In this document: in pieces, positions 26,174 to 35,013 of the stretch
Layout of the letters: every line of letters begins with the position of its first letter
Position numbering within the stretch: position 1 is the stretch's first letter
Assembly (NCBI RefSeq): GCF_030381805.1
Contig: NZ_JAUDRH010000008.1
Coordinates: forward strand, 62,001 to 126,000
Reading direction: 5' to 3'
Source: Chlorogloeopsis sp. ULAP01
Lineage (GTDB): Bacteria > Cyanobacteriota > Cyanobacteriia > Cyanobacteriales > Nostocaceae
DNA: 64,000 bases
Program-made: the position numbers and the translations under genes
Notes under the pieces: generated by a model
What the model was told of the DNA's origin: nothing
The model's database searches: none
Seen by the model: the letters and a program-made list of their open reading frames with translations, nothing else

Positions 26174-26392
26174 ATGGTTACCCAAATATCAGTTAATAAC
26201 CTAGTAGATGATTTGGCAATTACAGATTTAACAGAAGAAGAAGCTAAAATCATTATAGGAGGTCAAGACATTTCACTTTCTCCTTCTTTTACTGTCCAAC
26301 CACCAAATTCCTCTACTCAGATTCCCTGGCAAAGTTTAAATCCTCTTGTGACACAAGGTTTACTTAGTATTGCAAATTCTTTCATTCCTTAA
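26174..26392 (+). CDS. Putative secreted peptide with double-glycine leader
   Basis: 72 residues. The first ~33 look like a leader: acidic, helical, with LAITDLTEEEAKIIIGG ending in Gly-Gly. The remaining ~39 residues (after GG) are Ser/Pro/Gln/Asn rich and hydrophobic at the end. An AAGGAAG ribbon lies 8 nt before the ATG. Double-glycine leaders of this type direct export and cleavage by peptidase-containing ABC transporters. No transporter or modification enzyme is adjacent, and the core has no cysteine. It could be a bacteriocin-like or signalling peptide; that is inference. Confidence 0.6.
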   Translation: MVTQISVNNLVDDLAITDLTEEEAKIIIGGQDISLSPSFTVQPPNSSTQIPWQSLNPLVTQGLLSIANSFIP

Positions 26393-26414
26393 TGACAACA
26401 TCTTTAAAACAGCA

Positions 26415-28337
26415 CTATTGAATTAGAATAATTGCCTCTTGTACCTTTGTGGAAAGAGCCTTTTGCAGCCCTTGCCAAACTTTCTCTATTAGTTTGTCAA
26501 AAGCCTCTTGATTGGCTATTAGTTGTTCTTGCAGCACCTTCTCTAACTCAGGTTTGATTTGTTCGCAGATATCCTCAATTTTTTTGTCGCTTAAAAAACT
26601 AGAACGCATCCAACCGGGGATATCTACATTTGTCTTGATTGCCTCTTGTACACCTTTGCGATTTAGTTCCATCCCTGCTGCCATCACTGAAGCTCCATAA
26701 ACCAATGCGATCGGCCAGATTAAATGTCCTGTTAATATCAAAGTAATGATACTAGCAAGAGTGCCTCCGCCAATCACAACATTGACGATAAACGCCACCG
26801 TATCGGCAAGAATTGCATCTCCGATTCGCAACTCTGGTTGGACAAAATCTGGGTTAATGCTATCTTCAAATCTTAAACTGCTTCTAGGGATATGAAATTT
26901 TCGACAAATAGGATCGGTTTGAGCAGCTAAGTTGGGTTGGATTTTGTTGTTAAACCAACTGATGCATTGATTGTTAATTATTTGTTGAGCGTTATTACCC
27001 TTAAACCATTGCTCTGCTCGATACTTCATTGATGTTTCCAATTCGGCTAAAGTCCGGATTTGATTTTTTTGCCAATCTTTTAAACTTGGTTTGACTGTGT
27101 TTTCAAGCAAGCTATCCGCCAGCAGCCTAGTTAAGGATGTGATTAACTCTGGGATATATCTTTCAATAATCTGTTGGAGTGTGTTTGAGTCAAAGAGGGT
27201 GTTAACTTCTTGTTTAAAAGCAGTGGCACGCAAATCCCATCGCCCCACTCGCGCTAATCCTAATGCAATACATCGTTCAGGCTCTGGATCTGGGCGAAGT
27301 AACGTTTGGGGATCACTAAAGATTTCCTGACAGATTTGGCGAGTAAACTGCATTCGAGATGCACCACCAGTCATCAGTACGAGTTTCGGTACGATATTTT
27401 CTTCATCTAGCTTTTGTTTTGCCTCGTTGACAGCTGCGTGAAAAGATTGAAGCCAACTTTTTTGCCCTAGTTGGGGCAATGGTTGGTTCAAGATTTCCTC
27501 CATAATTAATTTGTTAACTTGGGGGATAAAGTAAATTTGTTCGTTAATAGACTCGAAGCCACGAGCAAAGGTTTGGGGATCGCTGTATACCTGCTCATTA
27601 GAAAAGTAATCTTCTTTGGCTTTGCGGCAGGCAAGTTCACAACGAGCTTGATGATGGGGATATTCTGTGAATATTTTTTCGAGTAATTGCGATCGCTCGT
27701 GTTGAGCAAGAGTGCGCTCAAAAATGGCTTTGTCGATTAGGGATGCTCCTAAAGCGTTACTTCCAAAATCTATAGGAATTTCCTGCAAACTTTTAACTAG
27801 GGTAAAATCTGTGGTCGAAGAGCCAATATCAATCATTAGCACCGATGATCTAAGTTTTTCATACTCTAGTTTGCCGGCTTCTTTAGCTTGCATGAAAGCA
27901 GCTCGTGATTCGGGTACAACAGTCAACAGAGGAATGCCAGCTGCTTGAAGTAGCCTTTGGTATTCTTCCCTTTCACTCATTGTCCACCCGGAAGGGCAGC
28001 CAACATAAAAGTAGCTACTTTCCCCACCTTCAATTTGCTTGCTTTCTTTGAGTTTGTGGTAGTAGGTGGCAATAAAGGTGCTAATTGTCTCCCTATAACT
28101 TGGATCGTTGTTTGGTTTCTGCTTGAAAGAAATTTGCAGTCGAGTAACGCCAGCTTGAATTAAGGCTTGTTCTCCGACAAGATAACCAAGCTGAGGATGC
28201 CAACCAAGAGCCGTGACTTGGTTTTTCTTGTTATTCACTTCCAGCATTTGGGGAGGTTCGATGCTCTCTACTATTGCTCTTGCAACAGCTGTTTCACCAT
28301 GCCCTAAATCAAAACCGATTGTCTCAAAAATTTTCAT
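26415..28337 (-). CDS. Hsp70/actin-like ATPase with C-terminal membrane domain
   Basis: 640 residues. The N-terminal half has actin/Hsp70 phosphate-loop motifs: FETIGFDLGHGETAVA (phosphate 1), MIDIGSSTTDFTLV (phosphate 2) and KLVLMTGGASRM (adenosine). A YVGCPSGW segment matches the usual Hsp70 strand. It lacks a DnaK substrate-binding domain. Instead a helical region leads to two membrane segments near residues 520-555 (TVAFIVNVVIGGGTLASIIT and LIWPIALVYGASVMAAGMEL), then a charged helical tail. Its start is 14 nt from the end of the upstream membrane coiled-coil gene, so the two likely work together. Function is unknown. Confidence 0.8.
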   Translation of the reverse strand: MKIFETIGFDLGHGETAVARAIVESIEPPQMLEVNNKKNQVTALGWHPQLGYLVGEQALIQAGVTRLQISFKQKPNNDPSYRETISTFIATYYHKLKESKQIEGGESSYFYVGCPSGWTMSEREEYQRLLQAAGIPLLTVVPESRAAFMQAKEAGKLEYEKLRSSVLMIDIGSSTTDFTLVKSLQEIPIDFGSNALGASLIDKAIFERTLAQHERSQLLEKIFTEYPHHQARCELACRKAKEDYFSNEQVYSDPQTFARGFESINEQIYFIPQVNKLIMEEILNQPLPQLGQKSWLQSFHAAVNEAKQKLDEENIVPKLVLMTGGASRMQFTRQICQEIFSDPQTLLRPDPEPERCIALGLARVGRWDLRATAFKQEVNTLFDSNTLQQIIERYIPELITSLTRLLADSLLENTVKPSLKDWQKNQIRTLAELETSMKYRAEQWFKGNNAQQIINNQCISWFNNKIQPNLAAQTDPICRKFHIPRSSLRFEDSINPDFVQPELRIGDAILADTVAFIVNVVIGGGTLASIITLILTGHLIWPIALVYGASVMAAGMELNRKGVQEAIKTNVDIPGWMRSSFLSDKKIEDICEQIKPELEKVLQEQLIANQEAFDKLIEKVWQGLQKALSTKVQEAIILIQ

Positions 28338-28351
28338 ACTTTTGTTGTCTA

Positions 28352-29248
28352 TTATTCTTTAGCCTGAGAGTATGCTGGCTCTATTACCCGCCCACGCCGC
28401 AGCAAGCGATCGCCTTTCACCAAAGCAGGAGTTATAGTTACGTAATCTTTGGTGGCAGGATCGATGCTGGGCTCAAAGTCAAAATTCTCGCGATCGCGAT
28501 CAGGCTCGTTTGGTTGATAAATTTGAGCACGAATTCCTTGCTCTATTAAAATCTGTGGCAGAAGTTTGGCAAGCTCTAACACCATTTGAGGTTGGGCGAG
28601 AAACGATGCCCCAATTAGTCTTTGTAAAAAATTTAATAGCTCTGGTAATTCTTCTATACCGCGTTCAGCAAAAGGTTGGTTTCTTTCTTCAACTCTAGCA
28701 ACTGCTAAGTCAATGGTGTGCAGAGCATCGGCAAGGTGATCTAAAAGAACTCTGCTATCTACCCGTAGAATCGATTGGGGTAATTCCAATCGCTGGGGCA
28801 AGTTATTTTCCTGATTATTTTTGTCGAGTTGAAGAACAACTTCCAGCCCTAAAAGTACAGAAGCTAGCAAGATACCCATCCACGCGCCTGGCGTATTTTC
28901 GGTTAAATGGAACAACCAACCGAAAATACCTATATAGATTAGTGCCTTTAGCAATTTCAAGATTAACTTTTTGGAGGTAGAGGTTGTTGTTTCCTGAATA
29001 ATTTGCTGTTGTTGAGTAACTTGAGTTTGGGTAGCCGCAGCAAGAGTGGCAATAGACTGCCGTAGTGTATCCAGGAAAAAGGAAGCTAGACGTACTTGAG
29101 CTATATTTAGCTCACTCACGTAGATTCTTTCCAGGCGATCTAGTTGGTTGTGAACTAGCTTAACTACTTCTTCAATACTGGTTACTTTGTCAATTTCTGT
29201 CTGAAGTTGGTTGCGTTCTTCGCTAAACAGTGTGGATAGTGTTTTCAT
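28352..29248 (-). CDS. Membrane coiled-coil protein paired with Hsp70-like ATPase
   Basis: 298 residues. An N-terminal helical or coiled-coil region (1-100, rich in Gln/Glu) leads to two membrane segments near 95-140 (LILKLLKALIYIGIFGWLF, GAWMGILLASVLLGLEVVL). A cytoplasmic helical domain follows, ending in a short beta-type tail (RDRENFDFEPSIDPATKDYV, then TITPALVKGDRLLRRGRVIEP). That tail resembles nucleotide-exchange GrpE-like ends seen in partners of Hsp70-like proteins, but this is a weak guess. It precedes the ATPase in a two-gene operon. Confidence 0.7.
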   Translation of the reverse strand: MKTLSTLFSEERNQLQTEIDKVTSIEEVVKLVHNQLDRLERIYVSELNIAQVRLASFFLDTLRQSIATLAAATQTQVTQQQQIIQETTTSTSKKLILKLLKALIYIGIFGWLFHLTENTPGAWMGILLASVLLGLEVVLQLDKNNQENNLPQRLELPQSILRVDSRVLLDHLADALHTIDLAVARVEERNQPFAERGIEELPELLNFLQRLIGASFLAQPQMVLELAKLLPQILIEQGIRAQIYQPNEPDRDRENFDFEPSIDPATKDYVTITPALVKGDRLLRRGRVIEPAYSQAKE

Positions 29249-29797
29249 TACCTTGAATGATAGCGATAATTTAAGATATCCATAGCAATCCTAACTAGAC
29301 ATTTCTTTGGTGGCTAATGGTTAGTGGCTAATGGCTAATAGTTAAATGTCTGTTAGCTGTCTAGCCAGCACAAAATTTTCACACCCCTACCATGACTGCT
29401 AAATTTATTCTTGCGTATTTTCAAGAGCGGTAATATATAGCCAATCTAAGCATATCCATAGAGCCATAAATTCTAAATCGGCTGATAGTATGGTAATTCT
29501 CTATCCTTTAGTCGCAGATGTTCAGTTCCCAGCTCCCTGACTTCTTTAAAGAAGTCGGGGTTATATGGGCAATCCAATTTCAGATTTAGCGATCGCGCAA
29601 AAAGTTACGATCCATGTGGCTAAATCACAAAAACAAAAATTTGGCTAATGTATAGATATCAGTGTTTCGGCACACGAAACCATAATTACGATATCCATCA
29701 TCGAGCCAAATTATAATTTAATTATAGAAGCGATCACTTTAATTGAGAGCTTATTCTCATGACAGCACAATCATTGTGCAAGTTTTCTTAATTGTCA
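29249..29797. other. Intergenic region with heptamer repeats and a palindrome
   Basis: Contains heptamer units (GGCTAAT, GGTTAGT) at 29309-29348 and a palindrome CTGACTTCTTTAAAGAAGTCGG near 29538, which is REP-like. No gene is seen. Confidence 0.45.
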
Positions 29798-29995
29798 TCA
29801 ATCTTCTAATTGTAGGTAAAAGCCTTTGCCTGTATTCGTAACTTTAACAAGCTTGCGATTTATTAATCTTTGAACGATATCGTTACTAAATTTGATATCA
29901 CACAATTGGGCGCTGCCACCATGATTGCGGATATATTGCAAGCATAGGTCATCATGGGACTGAATTTGAGTGTATAGATGCTTGTTGCTATTCAT
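29798..29995 (-). CDS. Small protein with winged-helix-like features
   Basis: 65 residues starting MNSNKHLYTQIQSHDDLCLQ. The pattern YIRNHGGSAQLCDIKFSNDI then VQRLINRKLVKVTNTGKGFY suggests a small winged helix, but I cannot name a family. A GTAGGAAAAC site lies upstream. A long structured hairpin (30045-30101) lies in the leader. Confidence 0.45.
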   Translation of the reverse strand: MNSNKHLYTQIQSHDDLCLQYIRNHGGSAQLCDIKFSNDIVQRLINRKLVKVTNTGKGFYLQLED

Positions 29996-30044
29996 ATTAT
30001 TTTGTTTTCCTACTGCTGAAAGACATCATCCATATTCCGTTTGA

Positions 30045-30101
30045 CAACAAATAGACATACAGAATTTGCAAAGTAACAGACTTTGCAGTTTGTATTTGTT
30101 G
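30045..30101 (-). promoter_or_regulatory. Structured hairpin in the leader of the small winged-helix-like gene
   Basis: Nested inverted arms CAACAAATA / TATTTGTTG and TGCAAAGT / ACTTTGCA with a 5-nt loop. The hairpin lies about 50 nt before the start of the 29798-29995 gene. It could be a 5' regulatory structure or the 3' end of the upstream transcript. Confidence 0.4.
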
Positions 30102-30345
30102 TTGGGAATTGAAGCTTGAGTATTAGAAAGAACAAAAATTATCTTTTGAGACTGACTCAATTGCTTGCTAATTTAAATTTAAGTTAAGTAAGATTGAGAT
30201 TTTATTTTTGTGAGCGTGTGCGAAGTCTTACTCAATCTGAAAGTTTTTACCGTCTTCATCAAAAGCTGCGGATGCCTATCATACACGTAACTTCTGAATG
30301 ACATTAATCTTCGGAATTTTTTGCGCAAATACTTATACAATCTTT

Positions 30346-30753
30346 CTATTGAAAGAGAGTATAAGAATCAGTGACACGAGGTATATTTATTTTTCCCTGG
30401 CTTTTCCAAGAAGGGCAAATGTAATTTCGCAGCCAGCAAGAAAGTTCCCAAGCATATCTATTAGATATTTCATCTAATAGGAAGATAGCGCTACTAAGGC
30501 TTAAAAAGTCCACAGCCTCTCCATAAAATTCTAATGGGAAAGCCAAAGTTTTTAAAAGATTTTTGTATTGATACCATTCCTGATTTTCCTTTTCGGCAAA
30601 ACAATAATTACTCAGAGAAAACTCTGCAATACTTAAATTTAAGCTTTCATCGTAAGCAAATATAAAAGTCTCGCCGTTTTTCTCTGATTGATAATCACTG
30701 GGAAGCCAAAAATCTACACAAAAAAACTGGTAGTTGGTAGATGCAATTATCAT
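30346..30753 (-). CDS. Hypothetical protein, unknown function
   Basis: About 135 residues from ATG 30753, or a GTG four codons earlier at 30765. It is rich in aromatic residues and acidic (NYQFFCVDFWLPSDYQ, FIFAYDESLNLSIAEFSLS). No signal, membrane segment or known motif is seen. Composition is AT-rich like the surrounding DNA, which suggests an accessory or rapidly evolving gene. It is followed by an AT-rich gap to the next small gene. Confidence 0.5.
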   Translation of the reverse strand: MIIASTNYQFFCVDFWLPSDYQSEKNGETFIFAYDESLNLSIAEFSLSNYCFAEKENQEWYQYKNLLKTLAFPLEFYGEAVDFLSLSSAIFLLDEISNRYAWELSCWLRNYICPSWKSQGKINIPRVTDSYTLFQ

Positions 30754-30765
30754 GAGCTTTAACAC

Positions 30766-31181
30766 CGGAAGTAATTAATACTTACAGTCAAAAAACTGTT
30801 AGTAACAGATTATTTGCATTCGTTAATTCTGCAAATATTCCTTTAGGTAGATTAAGGCTTTATTTTTTATCTTTTCTCTTAAGTATTTCTGATTTTTTAT
30901 TTATTATAGTTTTATTTTTACTTATTTCTTATTATTTTCTTATTAAGTTCTTATTGTATCTTTATTTTTATAATTTATTTCAATTTAATTGGAAAATTCA
31001 ATGACAATAAAAATAACAATTTTACCTACCATTAACCTTGATCAGAGGTATTATTTCTGGTAAGTGTAATTTGTCAGAATAAAGATAGTTTCTAAGGAAA
31101 AGTACAGCACACAGTTAAAGTATGAAGTCTGAATTCATAAAATCCTTCATCCTTCATCTTTCCTTGGTTATGTCTGTGTTC
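30766..31181. other. Very AT-rich intergenic region
   Basis: About 415 bases, with long T/A runs around 30880-30970. I see no coding region or structured RNA. Confidence 0.5.
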
Positions 31182-32129
31182 TTACGCTGACAAAAGTTGC
31201 GTACGTTCCGAAGCTGCTCGATCCCAATTTCCTAAATTTGCTGCTGCATCGTAGCTGCTTTGCAAAAAGGTGAGAAGCACTGCATCTGGATTTTCAGCCT
31301 GTCTTACTACCTCATATGGTAAGACAAACTCTCGCATCTCGGAACTGTAAAACGCTTCCTTTGGCTGGATGGGGTAATCCTTGAATCCTTCTGGCTCTGG
31401 GTAGGCGTAGGAGTAAAAAATAGGTTCTGTGATTGCTCCGGCACCAGGCCAAAAACCGCAGCTACTGACTTCATGAGAATAGGCTTCTCGCGTTACCCAA
31501 TCTGCCATGTTAGGAATTCCACCTGGATGATCTGGAGCACGACGCCCCGAAAAACGAGTCACAGCTAAATCGAAGCTGCCCCAGAAAAAGTGAACTGGGC
31601 TGCATTTACCAATAAAACGCGAGCGAAATTCTTTCATGATCCGATCTGCTTGCACAAGAATGCGCCAAACGCGCTGGGCGTATTCCGGATCGTAAGCTGT
31701 ATGTTTGCGATCGCGCTCAAAAGGAATTGGCTCGGCAACTTCTTGGGGCATCGTCCAAATTTTCACTTCGATGCTACTCGCTGTTAGTGTGTCCATAATC
31801 TCTTGATAAAAATCAGCTACAGAGCGAGGAACAAGGGCAATTCTTTTGGTGGTGCCATCACTAATATCGATTTGTAAGTGGTGAGCGATAAAATCAAAGC
31901 TAATCTCAAAGGTGCGTGTTCCGTAAGGAATTGAAGAGGTTGTTAGTCCACGTGGTGTGACATACAAAGTAGATTGCCACCAGTGGTTGAGTTTGGGAGA
32001 TAAAGCCAGTCGAATTTTACCAACGCTCTGAGTCCACATATGTAAAGTTTCATACGTATCTTGCCATTCTCTCAAGGGCAAGGTAGGCCAGATGACATCG
32101 GTTAATGTTCCACGAACAGTCTCTGCCAT
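31182..32129 (-). CDS. DUF5996 family protein
   Basis: 315 residues from ATG 32129, chosen because GGAGG lies 7 nt upstream; the frame is open to 32273 with no better start. Conserved blocks include LPLREWQDTYETLHMWTQ, the central EFRSRFIGKCSPVHFFWG and FDLAVTRFSGRRAPDHPG, and AYSHEVSSCGFWPGAG. These agree with the DUF5996 family, whose function is unknown. It is predicted cytoplasmic, with no signal. It stands alone with no obvious operon. Confidence 0.8.
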   Translation of the reverse strand: MAETVRGTLTDVIWPTLPLREWQDTYETLHMWTQSVGKIRLALSPKLNHWWQSTLYVTPRGLTTSSIPYGTRTFEISFDFIAHHLQIDISDGTTKRIALVPRSVADFYQEIMDTLTASSIEVKIWTMPQEVAEPIPFERDRKHTAYDPEYAQRVWRILVQADRIMKEFRSRFIGKCSPVHFFWGSFDLAVTRFSGRRAPDHPGGIPNMADWVTREAYSHEVSSCGFWPGAGAITEPIFYSYAYPEPEGFKDYPIQPKEAFYSSEMREFVLPYEVVRQAENPDAVLLTFLQSSYDAAANLGNWDRAASERTQLLSA

Positions 32130-32507
32130 AAAAAAACCTCCATGCGAGGACATTAAGAACTCAGCATCTATGTATAAACTAAGACTATACGAGTAAACAA
32201 AAATGTTGCCTATTCTGTATACAGAGTACACGAAACTGCCGCAAGTTTTCGTGAATTTTCTCTTCTGACACAAATTCCATCACTGCTTTTGAGCAGAAAG
32301 TTCTGAACTGGTTGCGATCAGTTCAGTCCTTGTTTATTGATGTCTTATTTTTAAGCTACTAGTCTGTTATTTTTCCACTTTACTATTTGAGAGCTATTAG
32401 TTTTCAATCTGCAAAATTACTATCGGTTATCCGCGCAGATAATGACTGCTTAGTTGATATGCATACCTCAAGTTCAAGCAACCTCTACAACTTGTGAGTT
32501 TCTAAAT

Positions 32508-32987
32508 ATGAAATTTAACACTACTAAATACACTTCAATCTTTTTCGTTACGCTAGCCCTAACAACACTACTTCAGAGTGCAGTGTTGGCACAACCCGAA
32601 ACTCCTAACGGTACCTCCGAACCAACTAATACAGAGTTTTCTAGTACACCAAGTAACTCTACATCAATTCTGAGGCAGTTAAATCTTTCCGAGCAACAAA
32701 AGCAACAAATTTGGGAAATATTATCTCGCAGAAGCCGTCAAATTCGACTGGTTCTCACTCCAGCGCAACGAACTAGACTTGAACAAGATCTTAGCTCTGG
32801 GACAAGACTAGATATAGCACTCATGGATGCAAATATCAATGATGGGCAAAAAGAGCAGGTTGCTAGTATTATTCGTAAAACAAATCAAGAAATTGCAACT
32901 GCGTTAAACCCACAGCAACGCCAACAAGTAAAAGCTTACCTAGAGCAGGAAAGTGCGCCAGAAATGCAAGTTCCGATCGCATATTAA
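32508..32987 (+). CDS. Periplasmic Spy/LTXXQ-like protein
   Basis: About 159 residues from ATG 32508. A signal peptide (YTSIFFVTLALTTLLQSAVLAQ) ends near residue 30. The mature part has a Ser/Thr/Asn-rich linker and a helical region with LNLSEQQKQQIWEI, LTPAQRTRLEQ and LNPQQRQQVKAYLEQ. These resemble the LTXXQ motifs of Spy/CpxP periplasmic chaperones and stress sensors. It ends convergently with the M50 protease gene, separated by a bidirectional hairpin at 33058-33108. Confidence 0.7.
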   Translation: MKFNTTKYTSIFFVTLALTTLLQSAVLAQPETPNGTSEPTNTEFSSTPSNSTSILRQLNLSEQQKQQIWEILSRRSRQIRLVLTPAQRTRLEQDLSSGTRLDIALMDANINDGQKEQVASIIRKTNQEIATALNPQQRQQVKAYLEQESAPEMQVPIAY

Positions 32988-33057
32988 CAAGAACAATCCG
33001 GAAATATTGCGATCGCTTTTAGTTTGGCAATGCTATATCCGCCAAAATACCCAAAAA

Positions 33058-33108
33058 AAGAGTTGAGTAACTTAGTAGGTGTTGAAGCCTAACGATTACT
33101 CAACTCTT
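33058..33108. terminator. Bidirectional hairpin between convergent genes
   Basis: A perfect 13-bp stem AAGAGTTGAGTAA / TTACTCAACTCTT with a 25-nt loop, flanked by A-rich and T-rich ends. It sits between the Spy-like gene and the M50 protease gene. Confidence 0.65.
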
Positions 33109-33214
33109 CTCATTAGAATGACAATTATCCTCTAATTTTGGAATTTCTAGCAGTTGCCGGATAGATGGGCAATAAGCAGCTTTCAAGACTGTTCCCTGTT
33201 CCCTTATAAGGGCA

Positions 33215-34339
33215 TTATGCAGGGTTTGTTTGTACTCTTTTCTGGAGTAAGTTGATAATTGCAGCTTTTTCTAAAATTCCGACTAGCACGCCATTGTCAC
33301 GAATCACGGCAAGTGCAGATAATTTTTGTTGTTCGAGTCGCTGCATTACTTCCAATAAGGGTTGATCGGATTGTACAGTACTAGAGTCTGCAATTGGTTG
33401 CGTTACTTCTCTAACTAGAGTTTCTGTCCATAATGTAGTTGGAATGGAACGCAGATTATCAACAGTTATCGCTCCCAACAGTTGCCCGTTATCATCTGTA
33501 ACTAAGAATCGACGCCAGTTTTGCTCATTCAAAACCTGCTCGTCAGCAAACTCTCTCAAGCTAAGATGAGCAGATACAACCGGGCTATCCAGTGTTACAG
33601 CATCAGCTGCTGTTAAACCTGTGAGTTGTTCTTGTACTCTTGCAAATTGAGCGGCATTACCAGCATTTTGCAGTAAGAAGAAACCGATTAACAAATTCCA
33701 GAAGTTAGCAAAGCTGCCAAATAACAGTAGTGGCACTAAACCAGAAGCGATCGCAACCCAACCAAAGATTTGTCCGACTCGGCTGGCAAAAGCTACACCC
33801 TTGTAAGGATTACCCGTAATTTTCCATACTAAAGCTTTCAGTATATTTCCGCCATCCAAGGGCAAGCCAGGAATGAGGTTAAACAGTGCTAACGCCAAGT
33901 TAACAAAAGCTACCACACCAATAATCGCTGCCAAAGGGCCAGATGCAGCAGTAGCAAAACTAATGGCTGTAAAGAGACAGAACAGCAGTAAACTAACTAA
34001 AGGCCCGGCGATCGCTACCCAAAAAGCTTCAGCTGGAGTTTTTGATTCTTTCTCTAAGCTTGCCAATCCGCCAAATATAAATAATGTAATTGATTTGACA
34101 TCAATTCCTTGGCGAATAGCGACAAAGCTATGTCCTAATTCATGGGCAACAACAGAGCTAAATAAAAGCAACGCTGTCATCAATCCCAGTAACAAAGCTA
34201 ATCCCCCACCTAGTTGAGGGAATTGCGCTCCTAGTCCGCTACTATAGCTCCAAGTTACCAAACCCAAGACTAAAAACCAGGACGGATGAATATAAAAGGG
34301 AATCCCAAAGAGGTTGCCAACGCGAATTGTGCCATTCAT
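33215..34339 (-). CDS. Site-2 protease (M50) with CBS domains
   Basis: A 374-residue membrane metalloprotease. The zinc site is HELGH (His66, Glu67, His70), and the third ligand lies in LIPGLPLDGGNIL near residue 165. About six membrane segments cover residues 15-225. Two CBS repeats follow in the C-terminal 130 residues, with DDNGQLLGAITVDNL and RDNGVLVGILEKAAI. CBS domains usually bind adenine nucleotides, which may tune proteolysis. The substrate is not known. It lies next to the sulfide-response island but shows no sign of belonging to it. Confidence 0.92.
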   Translation of the reverse strand: MNGTIRVGNLFGIPFYIHPSWFLVLGLVTWSYSSGLGAQFPQLGGGLALLLGLMTALLLFSSVVAHELGHSFVAIRQGIDVKSITLFIFGGLASLEKESKTPAEAFWVAIAGPLVSLLLFCLFTAISFATAASGPLAAIIGVVAFVNLALALFNLIPGLPLDGGNILKALVWKITGNPYKGVAFASRVGQIFGWVAIASGLVPLLLFGSFANFWNLLIGFFLLQNAGNAAQFARVQEQLTGLTAADAVTLDSPVVSAHLSLREFADEQVLNEQNWRRFLVTDDNGQLLGAITVDNLRSIPTTLWTETLVREVTQPIADSSTVQSDQPLLEVMQRLEQQKLSALAVIRDNGVLVGILEKAAIINLLQKRVQTNPA

Positions 34340-34543
34340 GGTGTTTACCTTTGATTTCAGCCACCAGAGGTTTGTTTTTGTACCTCTTGATGTTTCTATC
34401 GTAACGAAGTGTTAAGCAGTTTTAATCTTTTTGGCGGTAGTGGAGTCCGTCTGTTTGGGTGTGGTTATGCGAATATAATCGTATGTGCTACTTCTGCTAC
34501 AGCTTCTGGTTTTTTTACAATCGCTGATATCTGCACATAAAAT

Positions 34544-34885
34544 TTATTCAGCCATTTCCTTAATCTGTTCTAACTGCTGCACTTGTTTTAATAGGCGGGT
34601 GGCGATGCGATCGCACACTACTTCACATAGCTCAAAAATTACCGGATCGGAAATCTGATAAAAGACGCTCACTCCGTAGGGATGGCGAGAAACCATTCCT
34701 ACTTGCGTCAAAACTTTCAGATGTTTAGAAACATTCGCCTGTCCTAAACCCGTTGCTTCCACAATTTCCGTTACACTCTTAGAGCCAGATCTTAAACAAT
34801 TCAAAACTTGTAATCGGCTAACTTCTGAAAGTACTTTAAAATACTCAGCAACTTGAGCAAGAGCTGTAATTGATATCTCTGACAT
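34544..34885 (-). CDS. ArsR-family repressor, possible persulfide sensor
   Basis: 113 residues, winged-helix fold: LSEVSRLQVLNCLRSGSKSV, then TEIVEATGLGQANVSKHLKV (recognition helix) and the wing RHPYGVSVFYQIS. Cysteines are Cys30, Cys87 and Cys91. Cys30 plus one in the last helix is the arrangement used by SqrR/BigR-type persulfide sensors. The gene is divergent from a DUF442 protein and a persulfide dioxygenase-rhodanese gene, so derepression by sulfide or persulfide is likely. It lacks the usual ArsR metal-site CVC. The sensor role is inference from context and cysteines. Confidence 0.8.
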   Translation of the reverse strand: MSEISITALAQVAEYFKVLSEVSRLQVLNCLRSGSKSVTEIVEATGLGQANVSKHLKVLTQVGMVSRHPYGVSVFYQISDPVIFELCEVVCDRIATRLLKQVQQLEQIKEMAE

Positions 34886-34904
34886 AAACTTTTAACAATC
34901 TTTT

Positions 34905-34940
34905 TTAATATATAATTATATAGTAATATAGTAATTTAAG
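34905..34940. promoter_or_regulatory. Candidate ArsR operator in the divergent promoter region
   Basis: Perfect 12-bp palindrome ATATAATTATAT (34911-34922), overlapping a direct repeat ATAGTAAT x2 (34921-34936). It lies between the arsR-like gene and the DUF442 gene, where a divergent repressor would bind. It is also AT-rich enough to be a -10 region. Confidence 0.5.
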
Positions 34941-35013
34941 GCTTCTGAATTTAGTTGCTTGAAATTACACACAGAAATCAACTTAGCAGGCTTCACTTTC
35001 CAGGGAGGAACCA

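Noticed and set aside
29640..29720. Possible tRNA-like or attachment sequence
   Set aside because: No cloverleaf could be folded and no duplicate of the segment was seen.
32130..32273. Extended N-terminus of the DUF5996 protein
   Set aside because: A GGAGG site 7 nt before the ATG at 32129 fixes the start; the extension is low-quality sequence.
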